Part shown: positions 18,620 to 29,005 of the stretch, in pieces
Layout of the letters: each line of letters opens with the position of its first letter
Numbering within the stretch: the stretch's first letter is position 1
Assembly: GCF_002207865.1 (NCBI RefSeq)
Contig: NZ_BDQM01000003.1
Span: forward strand, 62,001-126,000
Origin: Colwellia marinimaniae
GTDB taxonomy: Bacteria; Pseudomonadota; Gammaproteobacteria; Enterobacterales; Alteromonadaceae
Length of the DNA stretch: 64,000 nucleotides
Direction: 5' to 3'
Program-made: the position numbers and the translations under genes
The notes under the pieces: generated by a model
Database searches by the model: none
Told to the model about the DNA's origin: nothing
Seen by the model: only the letters and a program-made list of their open reading frames with translations

Positions 18620-21055
18620 TTAGCGGGCGATACTTTGTAATACTTCAATGTCGACCAAGTTAATGATGGTGGCTTTTATTTCAGCCATGCTACTACTGGC
18701 AATGAGTAAACCATCATCATTTATTTCAATATAGCCATGCTGACGCATGCTGGCGATTAATGTTGATTGCGCACGTTTGTCGGTAAATTCTGGGGCATTA
18801 ATATTATTTAATACCGATAAACGCTTGGCAATAGCCACTACTTTGCTTTCTAAATCACGTTTACTTAAAGGCCCTAAACGACTGGTTAATGACGTGATAA
18901 TCGCTAGGCGCTGTAAGCTTTCATCAACACACTCCGCCATGGCGTGAACTTGGCTTAGGAGCACCATATCGTCAGTCAGTGACCAAAAACCAGCTTTACT
19001 TAATGTTGTAATATCTTTTGCTTGTAATGCCGCTAATATTTGATGCGTTTGTGTAGCGACCTGTTCGCTATCTTGGTATAAAAATAAATCTTCTTTGAGT
19101 AAGGCCATTAATGCTTGTACTTTGGCAATTAATTCGTCTTGATTAATTTTGTTCTGTCTATCGAGCAAACGACAAATAAGTGCTGGTAGCACAAACGTAT
19201 GCAAAATATTATTGCGGTAATAGCGCATTTCAAGCTTGGCGGTATCAGAAAGTGATACCAAGCTACCAAAGCTATCTTCAGTGATAGTCACCTTGTTCAG
19301 TGAAATAACATGTGTCAGTAACTGGGCACCTGTTTCTTCTGGAATGGTCAGTTGCTCACTAAAAGGCGCTTGGCGTTGTAAATTCAAGAAAAAATCGAGT
19401 TGTGTTTGTAATTCCATTTTAGCTAACGCTTTGTTTTTGCTGGCATGTAAAATCAACGCAGTTAAAGCTACCCCGTTCAATGCGGCACTTTTATTGATGT
19501 TTTCCATCACTTTATTAGCAAGTATATTGACCGTAGGCGTTAACCAAGTTGGTTTTTGTGGCGCAATAGGGTCTATGGCATCTTTCCAGTTGGGAACTTG
19601 TTTATTTAAAAACTCGTTGATATTCATCGGCTCACCAAAGTTCACATAACCATTGCCGTAGTTACGTAAGCTCTTAATTGCTTTTAGCACGCCAAACATC
19701 GATTCGCCTTTTTTCTCACCACCACTTAATTCTTTATGGTAAGTGCCTACTTCCATAACGTGCTCATAGCCTATGTAAACAGGCACTAAAGTTAGCGGTC
19801 TATCAATGCCACGCAGTAAACTTTGAATAGTCATCGCTAGCATGCCGGTTTTCGGCGCTAACAATCTACCTGTGCGGCTTCTGCCACCCTCAGTGTAGTA
19901 TTTAACGCTATAGCCACGTTCAAATAAAAGTCCTAAATACTCGCGGAAAATAGTCGAATATAAACGGTTGCCGCCAAAGCTACGTCGAATAAAAAAGGCG
20001 CCGCCTTTTCTAAATACGGTACCTGCAGGCCAAAAATTTAAGTTAATGCCCGCGGCAATACGTGGCATGACTAAGCCTTCTTGCAATATGACATAAGAAA
20101 GTAATAAGTAATCCATATGGCTACGATGGCAGGGTACATAAATTATTTCATGGCCATCTTGTGCCAATTTACGTAATACCTTGGCATTAGTGACGTTAAT
20201 GGCGCTGTATAATCTCGCCCATAACCAATGCAAAATAATCTCACCAAAACGTACCCAAGAAACACTGTAGTCACCAGCAATTTCATTCATCATGGCTAGC
20301 GCTTGTTTTTTAACGTCTGCTGCCGGTATTTTTTTACTTTTCGCTTCGTCACTGATCATGCGCTTTATTGACGGATTGGCAAACAAGGCGGTAAACATTT
20401 GCTTACGATGCATTAATCTTGGGCCTTTAGCGGCAATGGTTTGACGATGAAAATGAAAGCGAGCAACGCGTAAAAACTTATGTGCGGCAACTTCATCGCT
20501 ACCGTGATTGTCAGTGATATCTCTAAAAGAAAAAGCTTCGCTAAAACGTACTAAGGTATCGCGACCTAAAAAGAGTACGATAAAAAATTTACGTAACCAA
20601 TTTGGTGACTCTTGATCGGCAATCAGCGTGCCGATATTAAGGTTTGTACGCTCTTTGGTTGGTGTCCGGCCCCATATTAAATTGACTGGAATTAATTTTG
20701 CATCGAGACTTTCATCAAGTGCATGTAGCTTTAAAAGCTCTAAACCTTGGCTGCTTGCCGCTGTTTCACTGGCTTTACACCATGAAAAAATGGGTGTTGG
20801 TTTGGCTAAACATAAGGTGCGATTAAAAATTTTTCCGTTAATGCTAACTTGGCCAAGAGGATCGGGAAGATTTTGCTTTTTACAAGCACTTTGCAGGGTC
20901 AATAAGTCGGAAGCGGATTGATGACGAACAATATAAAAAATAGGATTATTTAGCGGTTCGGTCGCACTTTGACTGTCGTTGATGATTTTACAGCGAACCA
21001 GTAATTTAAGAGGGAAATTCAAGAAAAAATAGAAAAAAGAACGTAAGGCTAACAT
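18620..21055 (-). CDS. plsB: glycerol-3-phosphate 1-O-acyltransferase
   Basis: This inner-membrane enzyme starts phospholipid synthesis by acylating the sn-1 position of glycerol-3-phosphate. At 811 residues it matches Escherichia coli PlsB (807). The catalytic HxxxxD motif is HRSHMD (His310-Asp315). Other acyltransferase blocks follow: GAFFIRRSFGGNRLY, YYTEGGRSRTGRLL and LTLVPVYIGYEHVME. It appears to be monocistronic, with the start ATG at 21055 and a promoter region shared with the divergent NYN gene. Opposite-strand frames within it are shadows. Confidence 0.98.
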   Translation of the reverse strand: MLALRSFFYFFLNFPLKLLVRCKIINDSQSATEPLNNPIFYIVRHQSASDLLTLQSACKKQNLPDPLGQVSINGKIFNRTLCLAKPTPIFSWCKASETAASSQGLELLKLHALDESLDAKLIPVNLIWGRTPTKERTNLNIGTLIADQESPNWLRKFFIVLFLGRDTLVRFSEAFSFRDITDNHGSDEVAAHKFLRVARFHFHRQTIAAKGPRLMHRKQMFTALFANPSIKRMISDEAKSKKIPAADVKKQALAMMNEIAGDYSVSWVRFGEIILHWLWARLYSAINVTNAKVLRKLAQDGHEIIYVPCHRSHMDYLLLSYVILQEGLVMPRIAAGINLNFWPAGTVFRKGGAFFIRRSFGGNRLYSTIFREYLGLLFERGYSVKYYTEGGRSRTGRLLAPKTGMLAMTIQSLLRGIDRPLTLVPVYIGYEHVMEVGTYHKELSGGEKKGESMFGVLKAIKSLRNYGNGYVNFGEPMNINEFLNKQVPNWKDAIDPIAPQKPTWLTPTVNILANKVMENINKSAALNGVALTALILHASKNKALAKMELQTQLDFFLNLQRQAPFSEQLTIPEETGAQLLTHVISLNKVTITEDSFGSLVSLSDTAKLEMRYYRNNILHTFVLPALICRLLDRQNKINQDELIAKVQALMALLKEDLFLYQDSEQVATQTHQILAALQAKDITTLSKAGFWSLTDDMVLLSQVHAMAECVDESLQRLAIITSLTSRLGPLSKRDLESKVVAIAKRLSVLNNINAPEFTDKRAQSTLIASMRQHGYIEINDDGLLIASSSMAEIKATIINLVDIEVLQSIAR

Positions 21056-21292
21056 GTTGTCTTGCTCGGATTAGTCATTAACTGCTATAAAAAAAGATTT
21101 TAACATCATTAATTAACATTGTCTTGGTTTGTGGCTAATGGTTATTCAGGTGGGTAGTCTCATTTTGTTTATGCTAATGTCATCCGTGCCTTGCTAAGTG
21201 TTCTCTTCTTTATGCACAATGCTATAAAGTGGTAGCACACTAGCTCATCGCGTTTAATCAGATAAAAAGACCTTTAATTTCAGGAGAACACC

Positions 21293-21766
21293 TTGAAAAA
21301 AATAGCTGTGTTTGTCGATGTACAAAACATTTATTACACCACCAGAGATGTATTTTCTAAGCAATTTAACTACCGCTTATTGTGGCAAGAGTTGATGGCG
21401 CAAGGTGAGATTACTATCGCCAATGCTTATGCCATTCAACGCAGTGATGATCAACAGCATAAATTTCAAAAAGCGCTGAAACATATTGGTTTTGAGGTCA
21501 AACTAAAGCCTTATATCCAACGTCGTGATGGTTCTGCCAAAGGTGATTGGGATGTGGGCATAACCATAGATATCATGGAAGCTGCTGCTGACGTTGATAC
21601 CGTGATATTACTTTCCGGCGATGGTGATTTTGATGTGCTGCTGCGTAAAGTTCGTGAAAAATATGGGGTTACTACAGAAGTTTATAGTGTTGCCAGCTTA
21701 ACGGCAAAATCCTTAGTGGATGCTGCTGATGTGCACCATAAAATTGAACAGAGTTTATTGCTCTAA
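21293..21766 (+). CDS. NYN domain (LabA/DUF88-like) protein
   Basis: A 157-residue cytoplasmic protein made almost wholly of one NYN domain, a PIN-like nuclease fold. The metal-binding acidic positions are in FVDVQN near the N-terminus, KGDWDVGITIDI in the middle and LLSGDGDF toward the end. Family members are predicted or shown ribonucleases; the RNA target of this one is unknown. It has an AGGAG ribosome site before an ATG-like start (TTG at 21293; the codon reads ttgaaaaaa). It stands alone between divergent plsB and the convergent TVP38 gene. Confidence 0.88.
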   Translation: MKKIAVFVDVQNIYYTTRDVFSKQFNYRLLWQELMAQGEITIANAYAIQRSDDQQHKFQKALKHIGFEVKLKPYIQRRDGSAKGDWDVGITIDIMEAAADVDTVILLSGDGDFDVLLRKVREKYGVTTEVYSVASLTAKSLVDAADVHHKIEQSLLL

Positions 21767-21789
21767 GCTCAGTTATATATCCGTTTGAG

Positions 21790-22536
21790 CTAGCGGTTAG
21801 TTAGCTTCATTTTATGTTTTTTCACTAAATAGGCGCTTAACAACAGCGCAATAATAAATAGACCTGCGCTAGCCATTAACTCATTTTGTGCACCTAAGCG
21901 TATACCGCTACCAGCAAGAGCAAAGATGATCATTTGTGGGATAAAACCAACAAATGAGCCACTAACATAAGCGGGCATTGATACCTTACTCACCCCAGCA
22001 ATAATATTGGTGATAAAATTACTCCCTAGCGGTAATATACGAATAATGATGGCTTTTAAGAAGGTTTGTTCACCAAGAAAAGCCGATAATTTTGCTAGCT
22101 TACTTGGGTACTTACGAGTAATTCTATCGCTTAGTAGGTAGCGGGCAACAGTAAAGGTAATGAAGCAGCCAAGCGTTGCCGCCAATGTCGCGATAATCAT
22201 GCCGATGAAAGCACCCAAGTTAATACCCGCGACTAAAGCGGCAATTTGTCTAGGTAAACCTATACTGGTTGCTAGGGATAAAAAAACCAACAACACCAAG
22301 GTATTATAAGATGTTGAGCTGGCTTTTTCTTGCCAGTTAAGCTTATCAACTAAGGCTATGGTCCACTGACTTAAATTAAAGCCAACTTCTGCTGCGCTAA
22401 GTGTTGTCGCGCCAGCTGCTGGTGTCTGTATTAGCCACTGATATAAACCAGTCACGATAATAATGATCATGATAAGGCTAGCCAGTATTCTAGTGGTATG
22501 TACGTGAGAGGAAAAAAGAACAATCTTAGCAAGCAT
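21790..22536 (-). CDS. TVP38/TMEM64 (DedA-like) family membrane protein
   Basis: A 248-residue inner-membrane protein with about six hydrophobic segments. The SNARE-associated/VTT-domain pattern is visible as LVFLSLATSIGLPRQIAAL, GAFIGMIIATLAATLGCFITF and RILPLGSNFITNIIAGVSKVSM, with the loop FLGEQTFLKAIIIRILP between. Related DedA and TVP38 proteins are thought to move lipids or affect membrane homeostasis; no specific substrate can be named. The gene is apparently single and convergent with the NYN gene. Confidence 0.87.
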   Translation of the reverse strand: MLAKIVLFSSHVHTTRILASLIMIIIIVTGLYQWLIQTPAAGATTLSAAEVGFNLSQWTIALVDKLNWQEKASSTSYNTLVLLVFLSLATSIGLPRQIAALVAGINLGAFIGMIIATLAATLGCFITFTVARYLLSDRITRKYPSKLAKLSAFLGEQTFLKAIIIRILPLGSNFITNIIAGVSKVSMPAYVSGSFVGFIPQMIIFALAGSGIRLGAQNELMASAGLFIIALLLSAYLVKKHKMKLTNR

Positions 22537-22540
22537 GGTT

Positions 22541-22561
22541 ATACCAAATAGATTAATTAAT
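22541..22561. repeat. half copy of the ATACCAA element
   Basis: ATACCAA followed by TAGATTAATTAA matches the left part of the element at 59181, but the right TTGGTAT arm is missing. It lies directly upstream of the TVP38 start codon, inside the region where a ribosome site should be. Confidence 0.45.
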
Positions 22562-22754
22562 TGCCCACTTAGCGATAATTATAAAGCTTATAGGTAAGGC
22601 ATGGATTGTGGAACATAGTGATTTAGGACATTTTGTTCGAAAAATTACTCAGGATAATAGCTCAGGATAATACCGTCTGCATTATCTCATAAGGTAGCTC
22701 CGGTACCGTCTACATTTTTAGTAAGCTAGATGCGTGCAGCTTACTAGCGAAATA

Positions 22755-24944
22755 TTACTCAGTTTTATTTAAACAGTCCAACAATTTGGCTTTCGCTTGG
22801 GAAAATTCATCAGCACTTAAAAAGCCTTGTTGTTGTAGTTTAACTAATTTTTCTAAGGCATTCACCAACTCTGTTTCTACTTTTGCCGCTGTTATCGCGG
22901 TCGAATCATGATAGTTAGATAAAATGATCGCATCGCTATTTCCCTGAGCTATTGGTATTTCAGCCGTGGGGACTTGTTCATTAACAGCTAAAGTTGGCTG
23001 AGGGTGGGTGGCCGGCCTAATAATAGCAGCTTGGGTATGCAGAGGGGTATCATCATGGCTCTTATGCTCTGCTAGAGCTATATCTGCGGCAGAGATACTA
23101 GCTTTTAAACCACGCTTGCTGGTATGTTGGCTATTGATCTTGGCGGCAATTAACCAGCACCAATTAATGACATCATCGACCACGGCAAAGTAACTGTTTT
23201 TGGTTATTCTATCGTTACCTTTGCGTAGGTATAAACAAATGATGTACTTATTTTTTTTACTGGTATTGATTGATAAGCTAATACGCCTAACTTTACCATC
23301 AACCATTTTATCAATTTTCTCGTTATGAAATATCTCACGTAATGCCTGTTCTTGTTGATCATTAAAACCATGAGCCAATGTGGTGTTAATTGTCGCAATG
23401 ACTAAATCACCCAGTAACAGTTGACACTGCTTAATTTGATCCAGGGCTACCACAGTCTCAGTCTTGTGTTGATGGCGTTTAAATAAGTTTAAAGCTAACT
23501 TATCATCAGTCAATGCTAAGTGAGAAAACTCTCGACGTACCAATGATTTAACTGAATTTTTTTGGCTGTTTATTTGGTAAAAAATATAACCAGCAAGTAA
23601 AGTGAATAGGCTAATAAAAAAGAAAGTAATACCAGCTAAGCCGCTTTGTTTTGTTGCTTGATTACCTTGTATATGACCTTGGCCTGGCATTATATCCTGT
23701 TGAAATAGCTGATAGATAGCGCCAGAGTCCTCATTGAAAAAAAGCAGTTCACCACGATTATCACGAAAAATAGATAATTGCTTAGTGATTAACTTCTGCT
23801 GCGATAATGGCCACTCTAGTTGCGGTGTTGATAAGGATTTTTGTTGTTGTACGCCCAATTTAACCACTGGATTACCATTAGTTAATGAGCTCAGTTGCCA
23901 TTGCCGCTTTTTTTTAGTCAGTAATAATAACTTGTTGCGCAAGCTTGGTGCATTTTGACCTCGGTATACTAGCAAGCTATTGGCCGTTAAAGGTTGGTCG
24001 TTTTGGTATATAAACTGTTTAGGTGAGTATGCCCGCCAATCTTCCCCGCCATAGCTATAAGATAACCAATGTTTTATTGTGTTTTTATAGCGGTATAAAT
24101 GTGATATCAGTAATTTATTAGAGTATTTATCCGGCCAAATAAATTGCTTTATTTGCCCAGCACCCAGTAAATAAATGGCGGCTGAAATTTCGTTATGAGC
24201 GAAATAAGGGTTGTTATCAGGCACACTATAACTAGCCGTAGTAATTTCTTGTGGATTAATACGTAAAATGGCACCGGAATACAGTGGGTATTGGCTTAAT
24301 TTTTGGTTTTGTGCAAGGGCAATATAGAGCTGAGCAAAGTCATCATGCCATGATTTACTGTAGGGATTAAAGCTCAATTGTTTAATGCCAGTTGTTACGC
24401 TGGCAATGGCTATTCTCAATACTTCTCTTTGACTTGAAATATCGACTTGCCTCGCTGGGTTTAATTGCCATTCAGTTACTACGGCATCAAAGCTGAGTGC
24501 TATGGTGACCGCCGATTCTTGTAAGCGCTTGGCTCTGCTGATGGTAGGTGATTTTTCTACATGAGCGGTATAAAAAATGCCATAACCGCTATGCTCATTC
24601 AAGGCAAAGTTGGGGTGTAAAGCAAAAGCGCTGAGTTGCAGTATCGGCTCTTTAGTCGAGACTTGCTGAAAATCTAGTAATAAAGAGCTGTTAATAGCGT
24701 TATCTTGCGCTAACTGATAAATTTGACCCTGTCTATTCGCAAGATAATAATTTTGGCTGTTACCCGGTTGCTCAAGCAGTTGCAGCCACTGGCTGTTTTT
24801 TCCTTTAAGTAGAGGCGCTTGCGCTATTTTTTGTAGTAAATATTGATTTTTTTCACTGGTGCTATTATTGGCATGGCTGCTGCGGGTGAAGAGCACTAGC
24901 CATAGGAAAAAAAATAAAAAGAGAGAGTGTTTTACGGTAAGCAT
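22755..24944 (-). CDS. membrane-anchored beta-propeller (glucose/sorbosone dehydrogenase-like) protein with C-terminal SHOCT motif
   Basis: A 729-residue protein. A signal peptide (residues 1-25) leads into a periplasmic region of about 400 residues resembling soluble glucose dehydrogenase propellers: LLDFQQVSTKEPILQLSAF, FALNEHSGYGIFYTAH, VLRIAIASV, LRINPQEI and GEDWRAYSP. A transmembrane helix follows (GITFFFISLFTLLAGYIFY, about 450-470), then a cytoplasmic domain of unknown type, a low-complexity linker and a SHOCT-like helix pair (GFLSADEFSQAKAKLLD). The catalytic dehydrogenase residues cannot be confirmed, so an oxidase or dehydrogenase role is unproven. The architecture is unusual. It is probably transcribed alone. 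Confidence 0.68.
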   Translation of the reverse strand: MLTVKHSLFLFFFLWLVLFTRSSHANNSTSEKNQYLLQKIAQAPLLKGKNSQWLQLLEQPGNSQNYYLANRQGQIYQLAQDNAINSSLLLDFQQVSTKEPILQLSAFALHPNFALNEHSGYGIFYTAHVEKSPTISRAKRLQESAVTIALSFDAVVTEWQLNPARQVDISSQREVLRIAIASVTTGIKQLSFNPYSKSWHDDFAQLYIALAQNQKLSQYPLYSGAILRINPQEITTASYSVPDNNPYFAHNEISAAIYLLGAGQIKQFIWPDKYSNKLLISHLYRYKNTIKHWLSYSYGGEDWRAYSPKQFIYQNDQPLTANSLLVYRGQNAPSLRNKLLLLTKKKRQWQLSSLTNGNPVVKLGVQQQKSLSTPQLEWPLSQQKLITKQLSIFRDNRGELLFFNEDSGAIYQLFQQDIMPGQGHIQGNQATKQSGLAGITFFFISLFTLLAGYIFYQINSQKNSVKSLVRREFSHLALTDDKLALNLFKRHQHKTETVVALDQIKQCQLLLGDLVIATINTTLAHGFNDQQEQALREIFHNEKIDKMVDGKVRRISLSINTSKKNKYIICLYLRKGNDRITKNSYFAVVDDVINWCWLIAAKINSQHTSKRGLKASISAADIALAEHKSHDDTPLHTQAAIIRPATHPQPTLAVNEQVPTAEIPIAQGNSDAIILSNYHDSTAITAAKVETELVNALEKLVKLQQQGFLSADEFSQAKAKLLDCLNKTE

Positions 24945-25001
24945 TTAGTTGAGTCATCCATAGTCCAGTGTCTTGCTAACGATTTTATTTTTGCTTTTCT
25001 T

Positions 25002-25700
25002 TTAGGTGCCCTTAAATAAATGCACGTTTTTTACTTCAATAAACTGATCTTTGTTAAAACCGCTGGTGTAACTTAGTTTTCCCTCTAACATCAGTTCATC
25101 GCCAATATTACCATGTTCGGCTAAATACAGTGCTTGTTTGCCCCAAGCATGAATGGCTCGTTCAACAGTAATTGTCTGCCATGTTTGTTTTTCGGTATTA
25201 TAAATATGTTGATTAATGACAATATTGGCTTGGGTTATCTCTTTGTTTTGTTCGGTTAACATTAGTTTTGGTTGAGACGTTAGCTGGGCACTACAATGAA
25301 TTTGGTTAATTGCTTGAGTATAGCCTTTACTGAATTTTTGCACGAAGTTAGCGTGGACAATACCCAGGTGATTAGTACTTTTATCCGTTGCTTTGGCCTT
25401 AATATTACTTAAATAGCCATGCAGTAAAATAATGTCGCCTTTATTGGCCTGTAATAAAGCCTGCTCGACCAATTCACCTTCTACCTTGACATGATGGTAA
25501 CTAGTCCATTCTTTATATTTGTTAGTATTTTTATCTAACCATTTACTCGATGTCGCTAAGACAATCTCAGTCACAGCGGTGGCAGGATTAGCGCGATAGC
25601 GAATATCTGGCGTAGCGACTAAATTGCCCAACAATGTCACGGCACAAAGCTGTGGGCTTGGTGTTTTTAGGTGTTTATTAACAGCATCGGATAATGACAA
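25002..25700 (-). CDS. SSB-like protein with two OB-fold domains
   Basis: A 232-residue protein. Residues 20-125 look like a single-stranded-DNA-binding OB fold: VTLLGNLVATPDIRYRANPATAVTEIVLAT, a WTSYHHVKVEGELVEQA strand and GDIILLHGYLSNI. Residues 130-230 repeat the plan in diverged form: IHCSAQLTSQPKL, TITVERAIHAWGKQALYLAEHGNIGDELMLEGKLSY. It lacks the acidic C-terminal tip of replication SSB, so it is probably an accessory SSB paralogue rather than the essential one. No DNA-metabolism gene is beside it; it is divergent from a small gene and rsmJ. Assignment rests on recognisable fold motifs. Confidence 0.72.
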   Translation of the reverse strand: MSLSDAVNKHLKTPSPQLCAVTLLGNLVATPDIRYRANPATAVTEIVLATSSKWLDKNTNKYKEWTSYHHVKVEGELVEQALLQANKGDIILLHGYLSNIKAKATDKSTNHLGIVHANFVQKFSKGYTQAINQIHCSAQLTSQPKLMLTEQNKEITQANIVINQHIYNTEKQTWQTITVERAIHAWGKQALYLAEHGNIGDELMLEGKLSYTSGFNKDQFIEVKNVHLFKGT

Positions 25701-25833
25701 AATTTTTCCTGTGAGTGTAATTGTTTACAAAGTATTAAGTTTTCTATTATCTCTTTGCATGATAAATGGAGCAAGTGTTTATATTTTAATATGAATACGA
25801 GAGAGTTGTTAATGATTTGTAAGGTGAATTGCT

Positions 25834-25989
25834 TTGAAAGTTAATTTAAAAGCCTCTTTAGTAGCAATTAACTACTCATTTGAGTGGTTAGTGAAAGACA
25901 AAGACGGCCATGGCTTTTATAATGAAGATAATATTTTAGAAGCAAATCAAAAAATCTTGTCTTTCTTAGGCAAGCATATAGGAAGCTAA
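25834..25989 (+). CDS. small conserved-looking protein coupled to rsmJ
   Basis: A 51-residue open frame starting with TTG at 25834 has an AAGGTG ribosome site at 25821-25826, eight bases ahead. Its stop overlaps the rsmJ start (TAATG at 25987-25991), the usual sign of translational coupling. The sequence begins [16 protein letters not shown] and contains a [11 protein letters not shown] segment that is acidic and polar, with a basic tail ending KHIGS. It has no signal peptide or membrane helix, and I recognise no family. The frame is preceded by an in-frame stop at 25825, so no longer version is possible. Real translation is inferred from the ribosome site and coupling. Confidence 0.55.
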   Translation: MKVNLKASLVAINYSFEWLVKDKDGHGFYNEDNILEANQKILSFLGKHIGS

Positions 25990-26807
25990 TGAGCGCAACT
26001 ATTGCCAGCGAATACCTTAATACCATCGCCCTCGGTTATGTCGATAATGTTGATAGTGAATACGCTAAACGACTGGCGAAAAAATGGCATTTCAATTATC
26101 TGGGGGATGTAGCCGCTGCCAATAAACAGCCACAGCTGGAATTTATCTTGCAAGTGCATCATCACGCTTTAGAGTTATGTAAATTAGACGAACCTAAACT
26201 GGGCGCTATCAAAGTAGACTTCGTTGCCGGCGCGGTCGCCCATCGACGTAAGTTTGGTGGCGGTCGCGGTCAAGATATTGCCAAAGCGGTGGGCTTAAAA
26301 CATGGTTTTACTCCCCATGTTTTAGACGCTACCGCTGGCCTTGGTCGTGATGCCTTTGTTTTGGCTGGCTTAGGTTGTCAATTAACCTTAATGGAACGTA
26401 TGCCCGTCGTGGCCGCACTTTTAGAGGATGGTATTGAGCGTGCAAAACTAAATCATGAAGTTGCCGATATAGCTAATAACATGCAGTTAATTCACGGTTC
26501 ATCAATAGAGCAAATGGACTTGGCCAGCGCGCCTGATGTGGTCTATCTAGATCCTATGTTTCCACACCGGGAGAAATCTGCTGCAGTTAAAAAAGAAATG
26601 CGTATTTTTCAATGCCTCGTTGGTGAAGATCTTGATGCCGATGGCCTACTTGAACCTGCACTCGCGTTAGCTAAATACCGCGTGGTGGTAAAACGACCCA
26701 GTTATGCACCACCACTGGCAGGTAAAAAACCGTCGATGAGCATTAAAATGAAAAAAAATCGTTTCGATGTTTATGTTAATCAAGCCATTCCAAAATTGAC
26801 TACTTAA
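25989..26807 (+). CDS. rsmJ: 16S rRNA (guanine1516-N2)-methyltransferase
   Basis: This cytoplasmic SAM-dependent enzyme methylates G1516 of 16S rRNA. The 272-residue protein has the RsmJ signature: [20 protein letters not shown] ahead of the SAM fold, the motif I loop [19 protein letters not shown], and the catalytic [15 protein letters not shown], followed by [14 protein letters not shown]. Length and order match Escherichia coli RsmJ (250 residues). The ATG overlaps the stop of the upstream small gene. Confidence 0.96.
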   Translation: MSATIASEYLNTIALGYVDNVDSEYAKRLAKKWHFNYLGDVAAANKQPQLEFILQVHHHALELCKLDEPKLGAIKVDFVAGAVAHRRKFGGGRGQDIAKAVGLKHGFTPHVLDATAGLGRDAFVLAGLGCQLTLMERMPVVAALLEDGIERAKLNHEVADIANNMQLIHGSSIEQMDLASAPDVVYLDPMFPHREKSAAVKKEMRIFQCLVGEDLDADGLLEPALALAKYRVVVKRPSYAPPLAGKKPSMSIKMKKNRFDVYVNQAIPKLTT

Positions 26808-26914
26808 GTCTAGCTCGGCTTACTCAATTACATAAATCTGTCATATTTATGTAACCTTACTGTCATATTAATACGTGATTATTGCCTTTAATTTATCTTA
26901 AAGGCAATGTTATC

Positions 26915-28864
26915 ATGCGCGTTTCTAGCTTCTCCCGCTTGTCTGTTGCGGCAATCAGTATTTTTGCAGTGATTTTTTTGGCAACCATGTATCACGTCGG
27001 TGAATCTTTAAGGAAAAGCCAAGCGCAATACCAGGGCTATCAAGCACTTATTTCTTTAACCAGTATTGAGTTTAATCGCACCATTACTGAGTATTTACAA
27101 AGTGGTGATGCGGCTTTGCTGAATAAGGCGCAAAAGCAACTCGCTAATATTGTTAAACAAACACATCGTTTGAATATCGATAAATTGTCTAAGCAAATAG
27201 ACGGGCAAGCAGAGGCACTTGCTAACAATATCGACACTAAATTTCGCGCTATGGGTAAGCTCAGTGGCGATCCTTTAGTGTTATTGCGTAATAGCGAACA
27301 AGCAATGCTGGCCATCAATAACCATCTCGCTAACTATGTGCAAAAAACCCGGGTATTATCGCTATCGGCACAGTTTAACTACCTCATTAAAACCCAAACC
27401 ATAGGGAAATTATTGGCCGATTTAGTCAGTGCCCGAGAGGCTGTTTTTACTAAGCAACAAGGGAGTATTGAATCGATAACGGCCCTCTTAGAGGAGTTAA
27501 AAGATTTAGGTCGTTTCTTAGCAATACAACCGGCTTTAGCGATTTATGCAGCAAGTGATGATGACTTATTTGATGAGGATGACGTACTTGGCGAACCCGA
27601 AGAGCTTCAAGATGTAAGTATTGAAGCCATTAATGAATTGCAGTCTTTATTTAATCGCTATCAACGAGAGCTAAAAAACACCCTAGCCCAGCAGCAGCAA
27701 CGACAAATGGGCTTAGCATTATTGGCCGAGCAAGTAGGCAACATTGAACAAGCTATCATGGCAGGTGAAGCGGATATCTCCCAACAGCAAGAGCAAATGA
27801 ATGAGCAGCTTTATTTTATTGTCATTGGACTATTAATATTTTTGGTGGTTTTTCTGTTAGCAAACTATGCCTTGCAGCGTAGTGTTATCCTTAAACCACT
27901 ACGACATTTACGTGATAGTTTTGTGCAATTAATGGCACAAGGCAAGGTAGATAACATCACTAATATTGATAAAAGCACTGAGTTTGGTGAGATTTCAACC
28001 AGCTTTAATCATATGGTTAATAAGCTAGCGCAAGACGATAAAGACAAAGCAGAGCAACTTGATTTAGTGGCCAAAGCATTAACCACCATGGAAAGTCAGG
28101 TAAAAAGAATTTACCAGTCATCACACACCACCAGTGAACATGTGCAAGGGGCGAGAAAAATAATGCAAGCCTTAGGTGAGGCCACCGAAACAGTGAATAC
28201 CCTCTCAGGACAAGTGGTTAATAATGCCCAGGCTACCAAAAAAGCCATGGCAGTAAGTCAGCATCATGTTGCGCAAGTACTGGCAGCAAGTGAGTCGACC
28301 AATTTAGCAGCAAAGGAAAGTAAAAGTGCTATTACCTCTCTATTTCACTCGGTTGAATCGGTTACTTCTATTGTTGATGTCATTAGCGCCATTGCGGATC
28401 AAACCAATTTATTGGCACTGAATGCCGCCATTGAAGCGGCAAGGGCCGGTGAGCATGGCCGAGGATTTTCTGTGGTCGCCGACGAAGTTCGTAAACTCGC
28501 GGCTAAAACACAAGAATCACTTAAGCAAATTTCAGCACGCTTAAATCAATTGCACAGCGCCAGCAATTCAATAGAAGGCATTATTAATGACATTGAAAAA
28601 GCGTCACATAAGCAACGTATTATCGCCGATGAATTGCAAGAAACAGCACTAGCCGTTACTGGGCAAGCGCAAGTTTCAGCAACGGTTGCCCAAGACACCC
28701 TTGAGCAAATTACCCGTCAACGCCAGCACTTTATCGCCTTTGAGCAAGCCATGGCCAATGTTGATAAAGAAGTGAGTGACTCTCAACAATTATCCAGTGT
28801 TATCTCGATTGATGTCACTAAGCAAGTAAACGCTATTGGCCTGACCCTGAATAGAGCCTCTTAG
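26915..28864 (+). CDS. methyl-accepting chemotaxis protein
   Basis: A 649-residue chemoreceptor. It has two membrane helices (about residues 7-27 and 300-325) enclosing a mostly helical periplasmic sensor of about 270 residues, a HAMP linker ([15 protein letters not shown]) and a signalling domain. The tip region is [24 protein letters not shown], given here in part, with [10 protein letters not shown] following. The periplasmic helix bundle has an acidic insertion ([12 protein letters not shown]). I start at ATG 26915, which has an AAGG site upstream, rather than the in-frame TTG at 26882. No chemotaxis signalling genes are nearby, as is common for scattered receptors. Confidence 0.93.
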   Translation: MRVSSFSRLSVAAISIFAVIFLATMYHVGESLRKSQAQYQGYQALISLTSIEFNRTITEYLQSGDAALLNKAQKQLANIVKQTHRLNIDKLSKQIDGQAEALANNIDTKFRAMGKLSGDPLVLLRNSEQAMLAINNHLANYVQKTRVLSLSAQFNYLIKTQTIGKLLADLVSAREAVFTKQQGSIESITALLEELKDLGRFLAIQPALAIYAASDDDLFDEDDVLGEPEELQDVSIEAINELQSLFNRYQRELKNTLAQQQQRQMGLALLAEQVGNIEQAIMAGEADISQQQEQMNEQLYFIVIGLLIFLVVFLLANYALQRSVILKPLRHLRDSFVQLMAQGKVDNITNIDKSTEFGEISTSFNHMVNKLAQDDKDKAEQLDLVAKALTTMESQVKRIYQSSHTTSEHVQGARKIMQALGEATETVNTLSGQVVNNAQATKKAMAVSQHHVAQVLAASESTNLAAKESKSAITSLFHSVESVTSIVDVISAIADQTNLLALNAAIEAARAGEHGRGFSVVADEVRKLAAKTQESLKQISARLNQLHSASNSIEGIINDIEKASHKQRIIADELQETALAVTGQAQVSATVAQDTLEQITRQRQHFIAFEQAMANVDKEVSDSQQLSSVISIDVTKQVNAIGLTLNRAS

Positions 28865-28950
28865 TGAGATATTATGTTAAGTTTCTAAAGCTAGGTATAA
28901 TTAACGTTCATCCGGATAAGTTACTCGAAAACTTATTTCCATTACTAATG

Positions 28951-28980
28951 CCAATCGGACCCATAAATTAGTCCGATTGG
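28951..28980. repeat. perfect inverted repeat after the chemoreceptor gene
   Basis: CCAATCGGAC (28951-28960) pairs perfectly with GTCCGATTGG (28971-28980) around a ten-base loop. There is no T run, so it may be a terminator-like hairpin, a protein-binding site or an intergenic repeat. It lies 25 bases before the peroxiredoxin start. Confidence 0.55.
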
Positions 28981-29005
28981 TCTGATAACAAATAAAGGTG
29001 TTTTT

